Shown here: positions 1 through 5,183 of the stretch, piece after piece | How positions within the stretch are numbered: position 1 is the stretch's first letter | Layout: the number at the start of each line of letters is the position of its first letter | Origin: an uncultured Selenomonadales bacterium | GTDB taxonomy: Bacteria; Bacillota; Negativicutes; Selenomonadales; Selenomonadaceae | Direction: 5' to 3' | Assembly: GCA_946403735.1 (NCBI GenBank) | Contig: CAMJAZ010000040.1 | Coordinates: 1 to 8,991, forward strand | Length of the DNA stretch: 8,991 nt | Translations under genes and position numbers: made by a program | Notes under the pieces: model-generated | The model's database searches: none | Seen by the model: only the letters and a program-made list of their open reading frames with translations | What the model was told of the DNA's origin: nothing

Positions 1-844
1 CCGCGTAGCCATCGACGGCGATAATGCCGCCCGCGATAACTGCTAAAATCAAAGTAGGTTTCATCAAGACGTAGGGGAAGTAAATTTCATGAATGCCGCC
101 TAAGAAATGAATTATCAATGCGCCAGGTGCTGAACCTTTTGCACTGCCTACGCCGAATAACGTATAAGCTAACAATACGCCCGTACCAGGTCCAGGATTT
201 GATTCAATCATGAAGAATACAGATTTTCCGACCTCTTGAACTTGTTGCATTCCCAGAGGAGTGAAGACGCCGTGATTTATCGCATTGTTGAGGAACAAAA
301 TTTTTGCAGGCTCAACTAAGATTGAAACTAATGGCAAAAGTCCTGCGTTGACGATACTGCCAACTGCGCTACCTAAGCCGCCCGTGATACTTTCGACGAT
401 TGGTCCTACAATGATTACAGCTAAGCAAGCAAGTACACCGCCGACTATACCTGCTGAAAAGTTGTTGACGAGCATTTCAAAGCCGCCAGGAATTGAATCT
501 TGAACCGCTTCATCAAACTTTTTAATTGCAACGCCGCCTAAAGGTCCCATAATCATTGCGCCCATGAACATAGGAATATCCGTTGCAACAATGATACCAG
601 CAGTTGCGATAGCGCCGACAACGCCACCGCGATGTTGATAAATGACTTCACCACCAGTAAAGCCGATTAACAGCGGAAGTAACCACTTCGCCATTGGTCC
701 GACCATTGCGCCGAGCGTTTCATTTGGCAACCAGCCTGCAGGTATGAATAGAGCTGTGATAAAGCCCCATGCAATGAACGCGCCAATATTCGGCATAACC
801 ATTGCGCTAAGGAAGCGTCCAAATTTTTGCATTGCCTCCTGCAT
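1..844 (-). CDS. mtlA: PTS mannitol transporter subunit IIC (MtlA), partial: N-terminal 281 residues
   Basis: Membrane permease part of the mannitol phosphotransferase system, which imports mannitol and phosphorylates it to mannitol-1-phosphate. The visible residues closely follow E. coli MtlA from the N-terminus: FGRFLSAMVMPNIGAFIAWG (8-27), GFEMLVNNFSAG (121-132), ILFLNNAINHG (182-192) and the signature GGIHEIYFPYVLMKP (249-263), whose Glu253 lies in the conserved GIHE loop linked to substrate binding. Several long hydrophobic stretches fit the multi-spanning IIC domain. The gene runs off the left edge, so I cannot see whether IIB or IIA domains are fused. Start chosen at 844 because AAGGAGG (854-860) sits 9 nt upstream; a second ATG four codons later is less well placed. 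The gene is preceded by its own promoter. Family assignment is very secure; specificity for mannitol follows from similarity. Confidence 0.95.
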   Translation of the reverse strand, partial: MQEAMQKFGRFLSAMVMPNIGAFIAWGFITALFIPAGWLPNETLGAMVGPMAKWLLPLLIGFTGGEVIYQHRGGVVGAIATAGIIVATDIPMFMGAMIMGPLGGVAIKKFDEAVQDSIPGGFEMLVNNFSAGIVGGVLACLAVIIVGPIVESITGGLGSAVGSIVNAGLLPLVSILVEPAKILFLNNAINHGVFTPLGMQQVQEVGKSVFFMIESNPGPGTGVLLAYTLFGVGSAKGSAPGALIIHFLGGIHEIYFPYVLMKPTLILAVIAGGIIAVDGYA

Positions 845-930
845 ACCTTCCAACCTCCTTTAAAATGAAAATAATAATTCCCTGCGACGAATCACTAAAA
901 AATTTAAAAAAATCGCCGCGCTTAAATTGA

Positions 931-959
931 ATTTTAAATAAAAAAGCTTGTATATGCAA
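931..959 (-). promoter_or_regulatory. Promoter of mtlA
   Basis: Read on the minus strand: -35 TTGCAT (954-959), 17-bp spacer, -10 TAAAAT (931-936). A symmetrical A7T7 block (977-990) lies upstream of the -35 box and could act as an UP element or bend DNA. The expected transcript has a leader of about 80 nt before the mtlA ATG. Motif-based call only. Confidence 0.6.
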
Positions 960-960
960 G
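947..960. promoter_or_regulatory. 14-bp palindrome over the mtlA -35 box, possible operator
   Basis: CTTGTATATGCAAG is an inverted repeat with one mismatched pair and covers the -35 hexamer of the mtlA promoter. That is a usual place for a repressor or activator site. No regulator gene is in the window and I cannot assign the site to a family. I found no catabolite-repression (cre) consensus here. Confidence 0.35.
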
Positions 961-1029
961 TAGGATTATCAGCTATAAAAAAATTTTTTTAGCGGTAAAA
1001 GATTTTTATAGAAAGTTTTTTTGGACACG

Positions 1030-1059
1030 AAAAAAGCCCCGTCGTAAACGGAGCTTTTT
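1030..1059 (-). terminator. Intrinsic terminator of the RTX-like gene
   Basis: Read on the minus strand, AAAAAGCTCCGT and ACGGGGCTTTTTT form a stem around a 5-nt loop, ending in a T run. The one non-Watson-Crick position is a G-U wobble on the minus strand but a C-A mismatch on the plus strand, so the structure suits minus-strand transcription. It lies about 65 bp after the RTX-like stop codon and separates that transcript from the mtlA promoter. Confidence 0.8.
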
Positions 1060-1071
1060 AATTTATCGTGC

Positions 1072-1098
1072 GTCATTAAAGACGTAGCGTCTAATGAC
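1072..1098 (-). other. Hairpin in the 3' untranslated region of the RTX-like gene
   Basis: GTCATT/AATGAC and AGACG/CGTCT pair around a 3-nt loop with a small AA bulge, giving about 11 bp of stem between the stop codon and the terminator. It may protect the 3' end of the mRNA or be a remnant of an older terminator; no long T run follows it on the minus strand. Confidence 0.45.
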
Positions 1099-1123
1099 TT
1101 TTAAAGTTCAAGTTAATCTAGTT

Positions 1124-1909
1124 TTATTGTTGAATCGATGAATTTGAAGTGAATACAGCAGTTCTATTGCTATGGTTAAGGTTAATAACACCATCACTAG
1201 TAGTTATGGTTGTAGGATCGCCAACAACATTAAGGCTACCATAATCTTTGAATACTAAGAGAACGCCGTATTCTTTGAATTCTGCGCCTCTAATATCGCC
1301 AGAGCTGATGCCATCCAAATTGATAATGTCGTTGTTTTCAGCGCCATAAACGAGATCATTACCGTTGCCATATTTGTAGGTGAAAATATCTACACCAGCG
1401 CCGCCCCAAAGGTTATCATCAACAAATCCAGCGCCACCCCAAAGTTCACTGCCGCCACTACCAGCAATGAGTATATCGGATTGATCGTTAGCACCATTAA
1501 CTACAACCAATTCATTGTAAGATGTACCGTCGAAAGTTCCGCCAGCCTCTTTAACTAAAGCGTGCATGATAATGTCGTTGTCGCTGTCTCTGAACTCCAT
1601 CAACTTATCTTTAGCATTGGTAATGCGCAAAGAACCTTCGTTAGCATTTACCACGAAGTCATTGCCAACAACAACCCAATCTTGCATATGACCATGAAAA
1701 TCAATATTTTCCCACGCAGTGTAATTGTTAATGGTAACATTGCCTTCGGTGTAAACGTATTCGTTGACAATGTCAGTTTCGCCATTGAGAACAGGTTCAG
1801 TCGGGCTACCATACATTACGTGAACAGGTTCAGAAGTACTAATAAGATCACCAACACCGAGAGTGTCATTAGCATCTGCTGAAAATCCTAAAGTTTTATT
1901 ATCAGCCAT
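1124..1909 (-). CDS. RTX-like (hemolysin-type) calcium-binding repeat protein
   Basis: 261-residue acidic, cysteine-free protein. Residues about 148-197 hold degenerate glycine/aspartate-rich units of the RTX type (GGSELWGGAG, DDNLWGGAGVDIF, GNGNDLVYGAENNDIINL), which in known families fold as a Ca2+-binding parallel beta roll. The N-terminal 145 residues have no motif I recognise. There is no N-terminal signal peptide, as expected for type I secretion, and the last 60 residues are rich in Ser, Thr and Asn, like many uncleaved C-terminal secretion signals; no ABC exporter, HlyD or lipase/protease domain is visible here. The start is well supported: GGAGG at 1917-1921, 7 nt before ATG. The gene stands alone between its own consensus promoter and terminator, suggesting strong expression. 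Function unknown; secretion and calcium binding are inferred. Confidence 0.72.
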   Translation of the reverse strand: MADNKTLGFSADANDTLGVGDLISTSEPVHVMYGSPTEPVLNGETDIVNEYVYTEGNVTINNYTAWENIDFHGHMQDWVVVGNDFVVNANEGSLRITNAKDKLMEFRDSDNDIIMHALVKEAGGTFDGTSYNELVVVNGANDQSDILIAGSGGSELWGGAGFVDDNLWGGAGVDIFTYKYGNGNDLVYGAENNDIINLDGISSGDIRGAEFKEYGVLLVFKDYGSLNVVGDPTTITTSDGVINLNHSNRTAVFTSNSSIQQ

Positions 1910-1940
1910 AAGAATTCCTCCAATGAATTAATATGGTAAA

Positions 1941-1969
1941 ATTGTAGCACTACTTAATGTTTACGTCAA
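1941..1969 (-). promoter_or_regulatory. Promoter of the RTX-like gene
   Basis: Read on the minus strand: -35 TTGACG (1964-1969), 17-bp spacer, -10 TACAAT (1941-1946), each one base from the sigma-70/SigA consensus at optimal spacing. The predicted start point near 1934 gives a short leader of about 25 nt before the ATG. Confidence 0.78.
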
Positions 1970-2011
1970 GATTTAATTTTTTTTTACGAAATGTCTGCCA
2001 ATTTTACACCT

Positions 2012-3043
2012 TCAAGCTACAAGTGGCACTAAATTTTCGTCACGTATAAATTTTGAAAGTTTCCTTACGCCTTCCATTAAGTCGAGGTAATGTTCGCCAG
2101 TCAAAGATTGTGAACCGTCAGACATTGCTTTTGCTGGATTGGGATGAACTTCCATCATTAAGCCATCGGCGCCCGCCGCGATTGCCGCTAATGCCATAGG
2201 CTTAATCATACGCCATTTTCCTGTACCGTGACTTGGATCAACGATTATCGGCAAATGCGAAAGATGTTTAACTGCCGCAACTGCGCTTAAGTCCAAAGTG
2301 TTGCGCGTGTACGTTTCGTAAGTTCTAATGCCGCGTTCACATAAAATTACGTCAGGTGTTCCCGCGTTCATAATGTATTCCGCCGCGTTCAACCATTCAT
2401 CAATCGTCGCTGAAAGTCCGCGTTTCAACATTACGGGTTTACCGCATTTGCCAACTTCTTTAAGCAGACCAAAATTTTGCATATTCCGAGCGCCGATTTG
2501 CATAATGTCAGCGTATTCAGCAACTGGCGCAATGCCTTCAACAGTCGTAACTTCCGTAATGATTTTTAAGCCAGTTTTTTCACGCGCTTCAGCAAGATAT
2601 TTTAAGCCTTCGACTTCAAGCCCTTGAAAAGAGTATGGGGAAGTACGCGGTTTGTACGCGCCGCCACGTAAAAATTGTGCGCCACCTTTTTTGACAATTT
2701 CAGCAGTCATCAAAAGTTGTTCACGTGATTCAACTGCGCAAGGTCCAGCCATTATGACTGGTTCAGCGCCGCCAATTTTAACGCCGTCAATATCAATTAC
2801 GGTTGATTGCGGATGAAATTCACGGCTAGCAAGTTTATAGTTTTTTGAAATGGCAACGATATTTTCAACGCCATTCATTGCGCCTATAGCAACGGACGCT
2901 AATTTAGTTTTATCGCCGATAACTCCAACGATTTTTTGTTGAGCGCCTTCCATAATTTTAGCTTGAAGTCCAGTTTCTTCAACAGTGTGTACGACTTCGG
3001 AAATATCTTTTTCCGTCGCGTCTATGTTCATAATTATAACCAA
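2012..3043 (-). CDS. aroF: 3-deoxy-7-phosphoheptulonate (DAHP) synthase, type Ibeta with N-terminal regulatory domain
   Basis: Condenses phosphoenolpyruvate and erythrose-4-phosphate to DAHP, the first step of the shikimate pathway, in the cytoplasm. 343 residues, matching the Thermotoga-type enzyme in length and order. Residues 1-68 form the ferredoxin-like regulatory domain that in that enzyme binds aromatic amino acids. The TIM barrel follows, with GPCAVES (100-106, metal-binding Cys102), LRGGAYKPRTSPYSFQGL (125-142), KRG, DPSHGTGK and EVHPNP with the metal-ligand His/Glu, and a late SDGSQSL. The start is TTG at 3043: AAAGGA (3053-3058) is 9 nt upstream, and the first residues form the expected first beta strand; the ATG at 3031 would be 21 nt from that site and would remove the strand. 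It follows pheA after a 58-nt gap with a repeat array. The stop is TGA. No clear terminator follows. Confidence 0.94.
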   Translation of the reverse strand: MVIIMNIDATEKDISEVVHTVEETGLQAKIMEGAQQKIVGVIGDKTKLASVAIGAMNGVENIVAISKNYKLASREFHPQSTVIDIDGVKIGGAEPVIMAGPCAVESREQLLMTAEIVKKGGAQFLRGGAYKPRTSPYSFQGLEVEGLKYLAEAREKTGLKIITEVTTVEGIAPVAEYADIMQIGARNMQNFGLLKEVGKCGKPVMLKRGLSATIDEWLNAAEYIMNAGTPDVILCERGIRTYETYTRNTLDLSAVAAVKHLSHLPIIVDPSHGTGKWRMIKPMALAAIAAGADGLMMEVHPNPAKAMSDGSQSLTGEHYLDLMEGVRKLSKFIRDENLVPLVA

Positions 3044-3052
3044 TTTAAATTT

Positions 3053-3058
3053 TCCTTT
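3053..3058 (-). promoter_or_regulatory. Ribosome binding site fixing the TTG start of aroF
   Basis: AAAGGA on the minus strand, 9 nt before TTG at 3043 and 21 nt before the next in-frame ATG, so it supports the TTG start. Confidence 0.65.
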
Positions 3059-3063
3059 CTATG

Positions 3064-3112
3064 TTAGCTTTTAGCTTTAATTACGCATTAAGCATTCCTA
3101 ATTACGCATTAA
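3064..3112. repeat. Short array of seven 7-bp units at the pheA/aroF junction
   Basis: On the plus strand the 49 bp read as consecutive heptamers: TTAGCTT, TTAGCTT, TAATTAC, GCATTAA, GCATTCC, TAATTAC, GCATTAA. The pattern is A A B C C' B C, giving a 14-bp direct repeat (3078-3091 and 3099-3112) with a 21-bp period. The second copy holds the pheA stop codon, so the array enters the end of the coding region. It resembles the short tandemly repeated heptanucleotide sequences described in cyanobacteria, but relationship is not shown. Confidence 0.6.
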
Positions 3113-3953
3113 TAACAGGGAATGTTCCCAAGTCTTTAAGCCAAATACTTTTTTTCTTAACTCCGCCAATCGCATCGTTCAAAGTTCGCCTGTCAACATT
3201 ATTTTCCAAGTCGAAGAAAAAAATATATTCGCCCAATTCAGTCCGTGCGGGGCGTGATTCAATGCGCGTCATATTTACATGACGGAAGGCAAACTCTTTC
3301 AAAACTTCGCAAAGTGAACCTGCGCGGCTACCGTCAATTTGGCAAATGATTAAAATTTTATCGCCTTTAATCGTAGGAAATTTTTCATTAGGACGGCGTC
3401 GAACTTCAAAAAATCTCGTGCGATTAGCGGAGTTATCTTGAATTTCGTTTGCAAGCGTTTCAAGATTATTCAGCTGTCCTGCACGTTTGGTACAAATTGC
3501 CGCGTAGCCATCAACTTGCGAAGATTCAGCAACAATTTCAGCGGCGCGTGAAGTACTTGTCGTCGACACCAATTCAACGTGTGGGAAATTTTTCAGCAGA
3601 AATTTTCTACACTGTGAAAGTGGCTGACTATGCGAAAAAATTTTTTTCACGTCGCCAAGTTTGACGCCAGATTTAACTGCAAGCTGATTATGTATCGTCC
3701 AAATAAATTCCCGCGCAATGACAAGCGAATCACTCCGCGCTAACGTGTCAAGCGTGATGTTTATTGAACCTTCCAACGAATTTTCGACGGGTACAAATCC
3801 CGCGTCAAGTTCACCTGTTTCAACTGCCGCAAGGACTTCAAAAATTTCCGCGCAGATTACAAGTTCACGATTCGACGATAAAATTTCATTTAAACGAAGT
3901 GCCGCCTCTTCAGAATGCGTACCGCGTGGTCCGAGTATGCCGACTTTTTCCAT
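3102..3953 (-). CDS. pheA: Prephenate dehydratase with C-terminal ACT domain
   Basis: Converts prephenate to phenylpyruvate, the committed step to phenylalanine. 283 residues, the usual length of the monofunctional enzyme; no chorismate mutase domain is fused. Catalytic domain motifs: GPRGTHSEEAAL (8-19), VPVENSLEGSINITLDTL (54-71), SHSQPLSQC (107-115), TSTSRAAE (132-139) and NRTRFFEV (177-184), holding the conserved Thr-Arg-Phe (179-181). The ACT domain follows, with GSLCEVL (212-218) in place of the GALV motif and intact ESRP (232-235), so phenylalanine feedback is expected. I place the start at 3953 (MEKVGILGP) because AGGGA lies 7 nt upstream; an upstream in-frame ATG at 3983 would add ten residues and overlap the preceding gene. 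That gene's TAG stop abuts this ribosome binding site, so translation is probably coupled. Confidence 0.93.
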   Translation of the reverse strand: MEKVGILGPRGTHSEEAALRLNEILSSNRELVICAEIFEVLAAVETGELDAGFVPVENSLEGSINITLDTLARSDSLVIAREFIWTIHNQLAVKSGVKLGDVKKIFSHSQPLSQCRKFLLKNFPHVELVSTTSTSRAAEIVAESSQVDGYAAICTKRAGQLNNLETLANEIQDNSANRTRFFEVRRRPNEKFPTIKGDKILIICQIDGSRAGSLCEVLKEFAFRHVNMTRIESRPARTELGEYIFFFDLENNVDRRTLNDAIGGVKKKSIWLKDLGTFPVINA

Positions 3954-3963
3954 AAATTTTTCC

Positions 3964-4500
3964 CTAATCAATGCGTGTGTCAAAATTCCCTACCGATTTA
4001 ACGGCGTCCAAAATTTTTTCGTCACTGACTTCATTATTTCTATCCATAAAAATTTCCGTGAAGTTTTTATCAGCGCGGAAAGTTGCATTGAAAACGCCGT
4101 CAAGCTTTTTAATTTCAGCGGCAATTTTATTTTGAGTAAGTTCATCTGCATTGACGTGCAAAACTTTGTAGTCAAGCCGTTCAATATTGAAAATTACAGG
4201 TCGTGTGCCGTCATTGCAACAAGCTATCATCATGTGTTCATCGTTTGTCCAATTTCGCATAATCGAGCCGCCTTGCAACGCTGTGTAAACGTAGCGGCTA
4301 AAACAATCCCAAGCCTCCGCGCAATGAGCGCCTTTACCTTGCGTCCAAAAAGTATCTTCGTCGCCATAACGTTCAAAAAGATATTCCGCGCCGACTTCGT
4401 AGAATGGACACGCGCCAGACTTTGGATCAGCTAAAAATTTTTCTTGTAAGTCAGGAAAAACTTTTTTATCAATAACTGTCATTTTGCATTTATACTGCAT
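3964..4500 (-). CDS. TIGR04076-like protein with a C-terminal HMA-like domain lacking the CxxC motif
   Basis: 178 residues. Residues 1-108 resemble the small uncharacterised TIGR04076 family: YKCKMTVI near the start, GACPFYEVGAEYLF (29-42), CAEAWDCFSRYVYTALQGG (60-78), ACCNDGTRPVIFNIERL (93-109). Cysteines 5, 31, 60, 66, 94 and 95 could bind metal or a cofactor, but no function is known to me. Residues 111-178 read as a beta-alpha-beta-beta-alpha-beta unit like heavy-metal-associated domains (KVLHV, helix 120-133, GVFNATFRADKN, VSDEKILDAVKSVG), except that the metal-binding MxCxxC loop is replaced by NADELT. Start is well supported: AAGGAGG (4509-4515) is 8 nt upstream. It is first in the operon, 10 nt before pheA, so a link to aromatic amino acid synthesis is possible but unproven. 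Confidence 0.75.
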   Translation of the reverse strand: MQYKCKMTVIDKKVFPDLQEKFLADPKSGACPFYEVGAEYLFERYGDEDTFWTQGKGAHCAEAWDCFSRYVYTALQGGSIMRNWTNDEHMMIACCNDGTRPVIFNIERLDYKVLHVNADELTQNKIAAEIKKLDGVFNATFRADKNFTEIFMDRNNEVSDEKILDAVKSVGNFDTRID

Positions 4501-4527
4501 AAAAATTTCCTCCTTAAAATATCACGA

Positions 4528-4556
4528 AGTTTATCATAAAGCATAAAATTTGACAA
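4528..4556 (-). promoter_or_regulatory. Promoter of the TIGR04076-pheA-aroF unit (best candidate)
   Basis: Read on the minus strand: -35 TTGTCA (4551-4556), 17-bp spacer ending in an extended -10 TGA, -10 TAAACT (4528-4533). The same arrangement is seen before the SCIFF gene. A second candidate farther upstream is TTGACG (4585-4590), 18-bp spacer, TATAAC (4561-4566). I saw no leader peptide rich in Phe or Tyr codons between promoter and gene. Confidence 0.55.
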
Positions 4557-4620
4557 GTTTGTTATATTTTGAAGTCTATTAAAGCGTCAAACAAATTTCA
4601 ATTAAAATTTTTTCTAGTTA

Positions 4621-4650
4621 TTGACAAGTGCAATGATTTTGTCTTATAAT
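4621..4650 (+). promoter_or_regulatory. Promoter of tRNA-Asn
   Basis: Perfect hexamers TTGACA (4621-4626) and TATAAT (4645-4650) with an 18-bp spacer. The predicted start near 4657 leaves only a short leader before the tRNA, as expected for a stable RNA. Confidence 0.85.
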
Positions 4651-4665
4651 TCTGTCAAAATAAAT

Positions 4666-4741
4666 TCCTCGGTAGCTCAGTCGGTAGAGCACCTGACTGT
4701 TAATCAGGGAGTCACTGGTTCGAGTCCAGTTCGGGGAGCCA
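4666..4741 (+). tRNA. tRNA-Asn (anticodon GTT)
   Basis: 76-nt cloverleaf. Acceptor stem TCCTCGG pairs with TCGGGGA with two G-U pairs. The D arm has AGCTCAGTCGGTAGAGC. The anticodon stem CCTGA/TCAGG encloses loop CTGTTAA, with anticodon GTT at 4699-4701. The T arm is CTGGTTCGAGTCCAG. The discriminator G and 3' CCA are encoded. The sequence closely follows E. coli tRNA-Asn. It is not part of a tRNA cluster in this window. Confidence 0.97.
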
Positions 4742-4757
4742 CTTTGAAATTTCTTGT

Positions 4758-4774
4758 ACGTGGAGTTTGCACGT
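4758..4774 (+). other. Small hairpin just downstream of tRNA-Asn
   Basis: ACGTG and CACGT pair around a 7-nt loop, 17 nt after the encoded CCA. It lacks a T run, so it is not a standard terminator; it could help 3'-end processing of the tRNA precursor. Weak call. Confidence 0.3.
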
Positions 4775-4783
4775 TGACTTAAA

Positions 4784-4811
4784 TAGACTTCAAGCGGACA
4801 ATTATTATACT
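4784..4811 (+). promoter_or_regulatory. Possible promoter for the leader upstream of the methyltransferase and guaA
   Basis: -35 TAGACT (4784-4789), 16-bp spacer, -10 TATACT (4806-4811). A start near 4818 would give a transcript of about 70 nt up to the terminator, or a leader of about 80-95 nt up to the coding region. This is the only candidate I found between the tRNA and the methyltransferase. Confidence 0.4.
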
Positions 4812-4857
4812 GCCATTTTGTAAGCGCAGACGTTTTGGAACGAAAAATTTTGTCCGC
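4794..4857 (+). repeat. 8-bp perfect inverted repeat framing the leader
   Basis: GCGGACAA (4794-4801) and TTGTCCGC (4850-4857) are exact reverse complements 48 bp apart. They would close a large stem-loop only in a transcript starting upstream, for example by read-through from the tRNA promoter, because the left arm lies before the proposed start near 4818. Confidence 0.4.
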
Positions 4858-4887
4858 CCCAAGACCTCGAAACGTCGGGGTCTTTTT
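4829..4887 (+). terminator. Intrinsic terminator with a competing antiterminator-like pairing
   Basis: The hairpin at 4861-4884 pairs AAGACCTCGA with TCGGGGTCTT (10 bp, one G-U) around loop AACG and runs into a T tract at 4882-4887, with wobble geometry that suits the plus strand. Upstream, GACGTTTTGG (4829-4838) can pair with TCGAAACGTC (4867-4876) over 10 positions, eight Watson-Crick and two wobble; this would consume the loop and parts of both terminator arms. The two structures exclude each other, as in attenuators and riboswitch expression platforms. The terminator is well supported; the switch is inferred. The stretch 4742-4898 holds no gene otherwise. Confidence 0.7.
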
Positions 4888-4898
4888 AAATTTAAACG

Positions 4899-5156
4899 TT
4901 GAAAGGGGAACTTGTTATTAAAGTTTTAATTTGCGATTACACTGGCAATTCCGCGCAGTGGATTAACGAATTTGCTATCAAAGAAAATCTTGAAATTGTT
5001 GGTACAATTACTCCTGCAACGGATAAAAATTTGCTAGCTGAAAAGTCTTCGTGGGAATATCTCCTAATATTTGAAAAAGGCAATAGAAAATTTTTTATGT
5101 CGCTCATGCATTTTATGAATATCCCGCCGCAACGTGTAATTTTTGCGCTGGATTGA
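4899..5156 (+). pseudogene. N-terminal fragment of an FkbM-type methyltransferase gene ending at an in-frame TGA
   Basis: The reading frame encodes IKVLICDYTGNSAQW and continues for about 80 residues, ending IFALD before TGA (5154-5156). This N-terminal region, an alpha/beta unit before the methyltransferase domain, is one I associate with FkbM proteins of Negativicutes. Directly after the TGA the same frame continues as NSWAAHPAAMYTLLNPQ and into the downstream open frame, so one codon separates the two halves and there is no frameshift. The start is also damaged or unusual: the ribosome binding site at 4902-4909 is followed by GTT and ATT rather than ATG, GTG or TTG. I read this as the 5' part of one gene interrupted by a nonsense mutation. 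A separate small protein is possible but less likely. Confidence 0.7.
4902..4909 (+). promoter_or_regulatory. Ribosome binding site without a canonical start codon after it
   Basis: AAAGGGGA. Expected start positions 5-8 nt downstream are GTT (4914) and ATT (4917). The only in-frame TTG (4899) lies before the site. This suggests that the start codon of the methyltransferase gene has been lost or is the rare ATT. Confidence 0.5.
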
Positions 5157-5183
5157 AACAGTTGGGCGGCACACCCTGCGGCA

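Noticed and set aside
1562..1882. 106-codon open frame opposite the RTX-like gene
   Set aside because: The minus-strand gene has promoter, ribosome binding site, terminator and repeat structure; the plus frame has none.
3954..3983. Upstream ATG start for pheA
   Set aside because: It would overlap the preceding gene and add ten residues before the conserved N-terminus; ATG 3953 has a ribosome binding site at good spacing.
3718..4434. 238-codon open frame on the plus strand opposite pheA and the TIGR04076-like gene
   Set aside because: It is antisense to two well supported genes, crosses their junction, has no recognisable motif and reads as low-quality sequence; a by-product of their codon bias.
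4516..4620. Amino-acid leader-peptide attenuator before the TIGR04076-pheA-aroF unit
   Set aside because: No short open frame rich in Phe or Tyr codons and no terminator hairpin is visible between the promoter candidates and the first gene.
4742..4898. Known purine riboswitch or T-box in the leader before the methyltransferase-guaA pair
   Set aside because: I could not find the conserved core of either class; only a terminator and an alternative pairing are visible.
5154..5156. Alternative genetic code with TGA as Trp or Gly
   Set aside because: The aroF gene ends with TGA at the expected length, and the methyltransferase itself ends with TGA at the guaA overlap.
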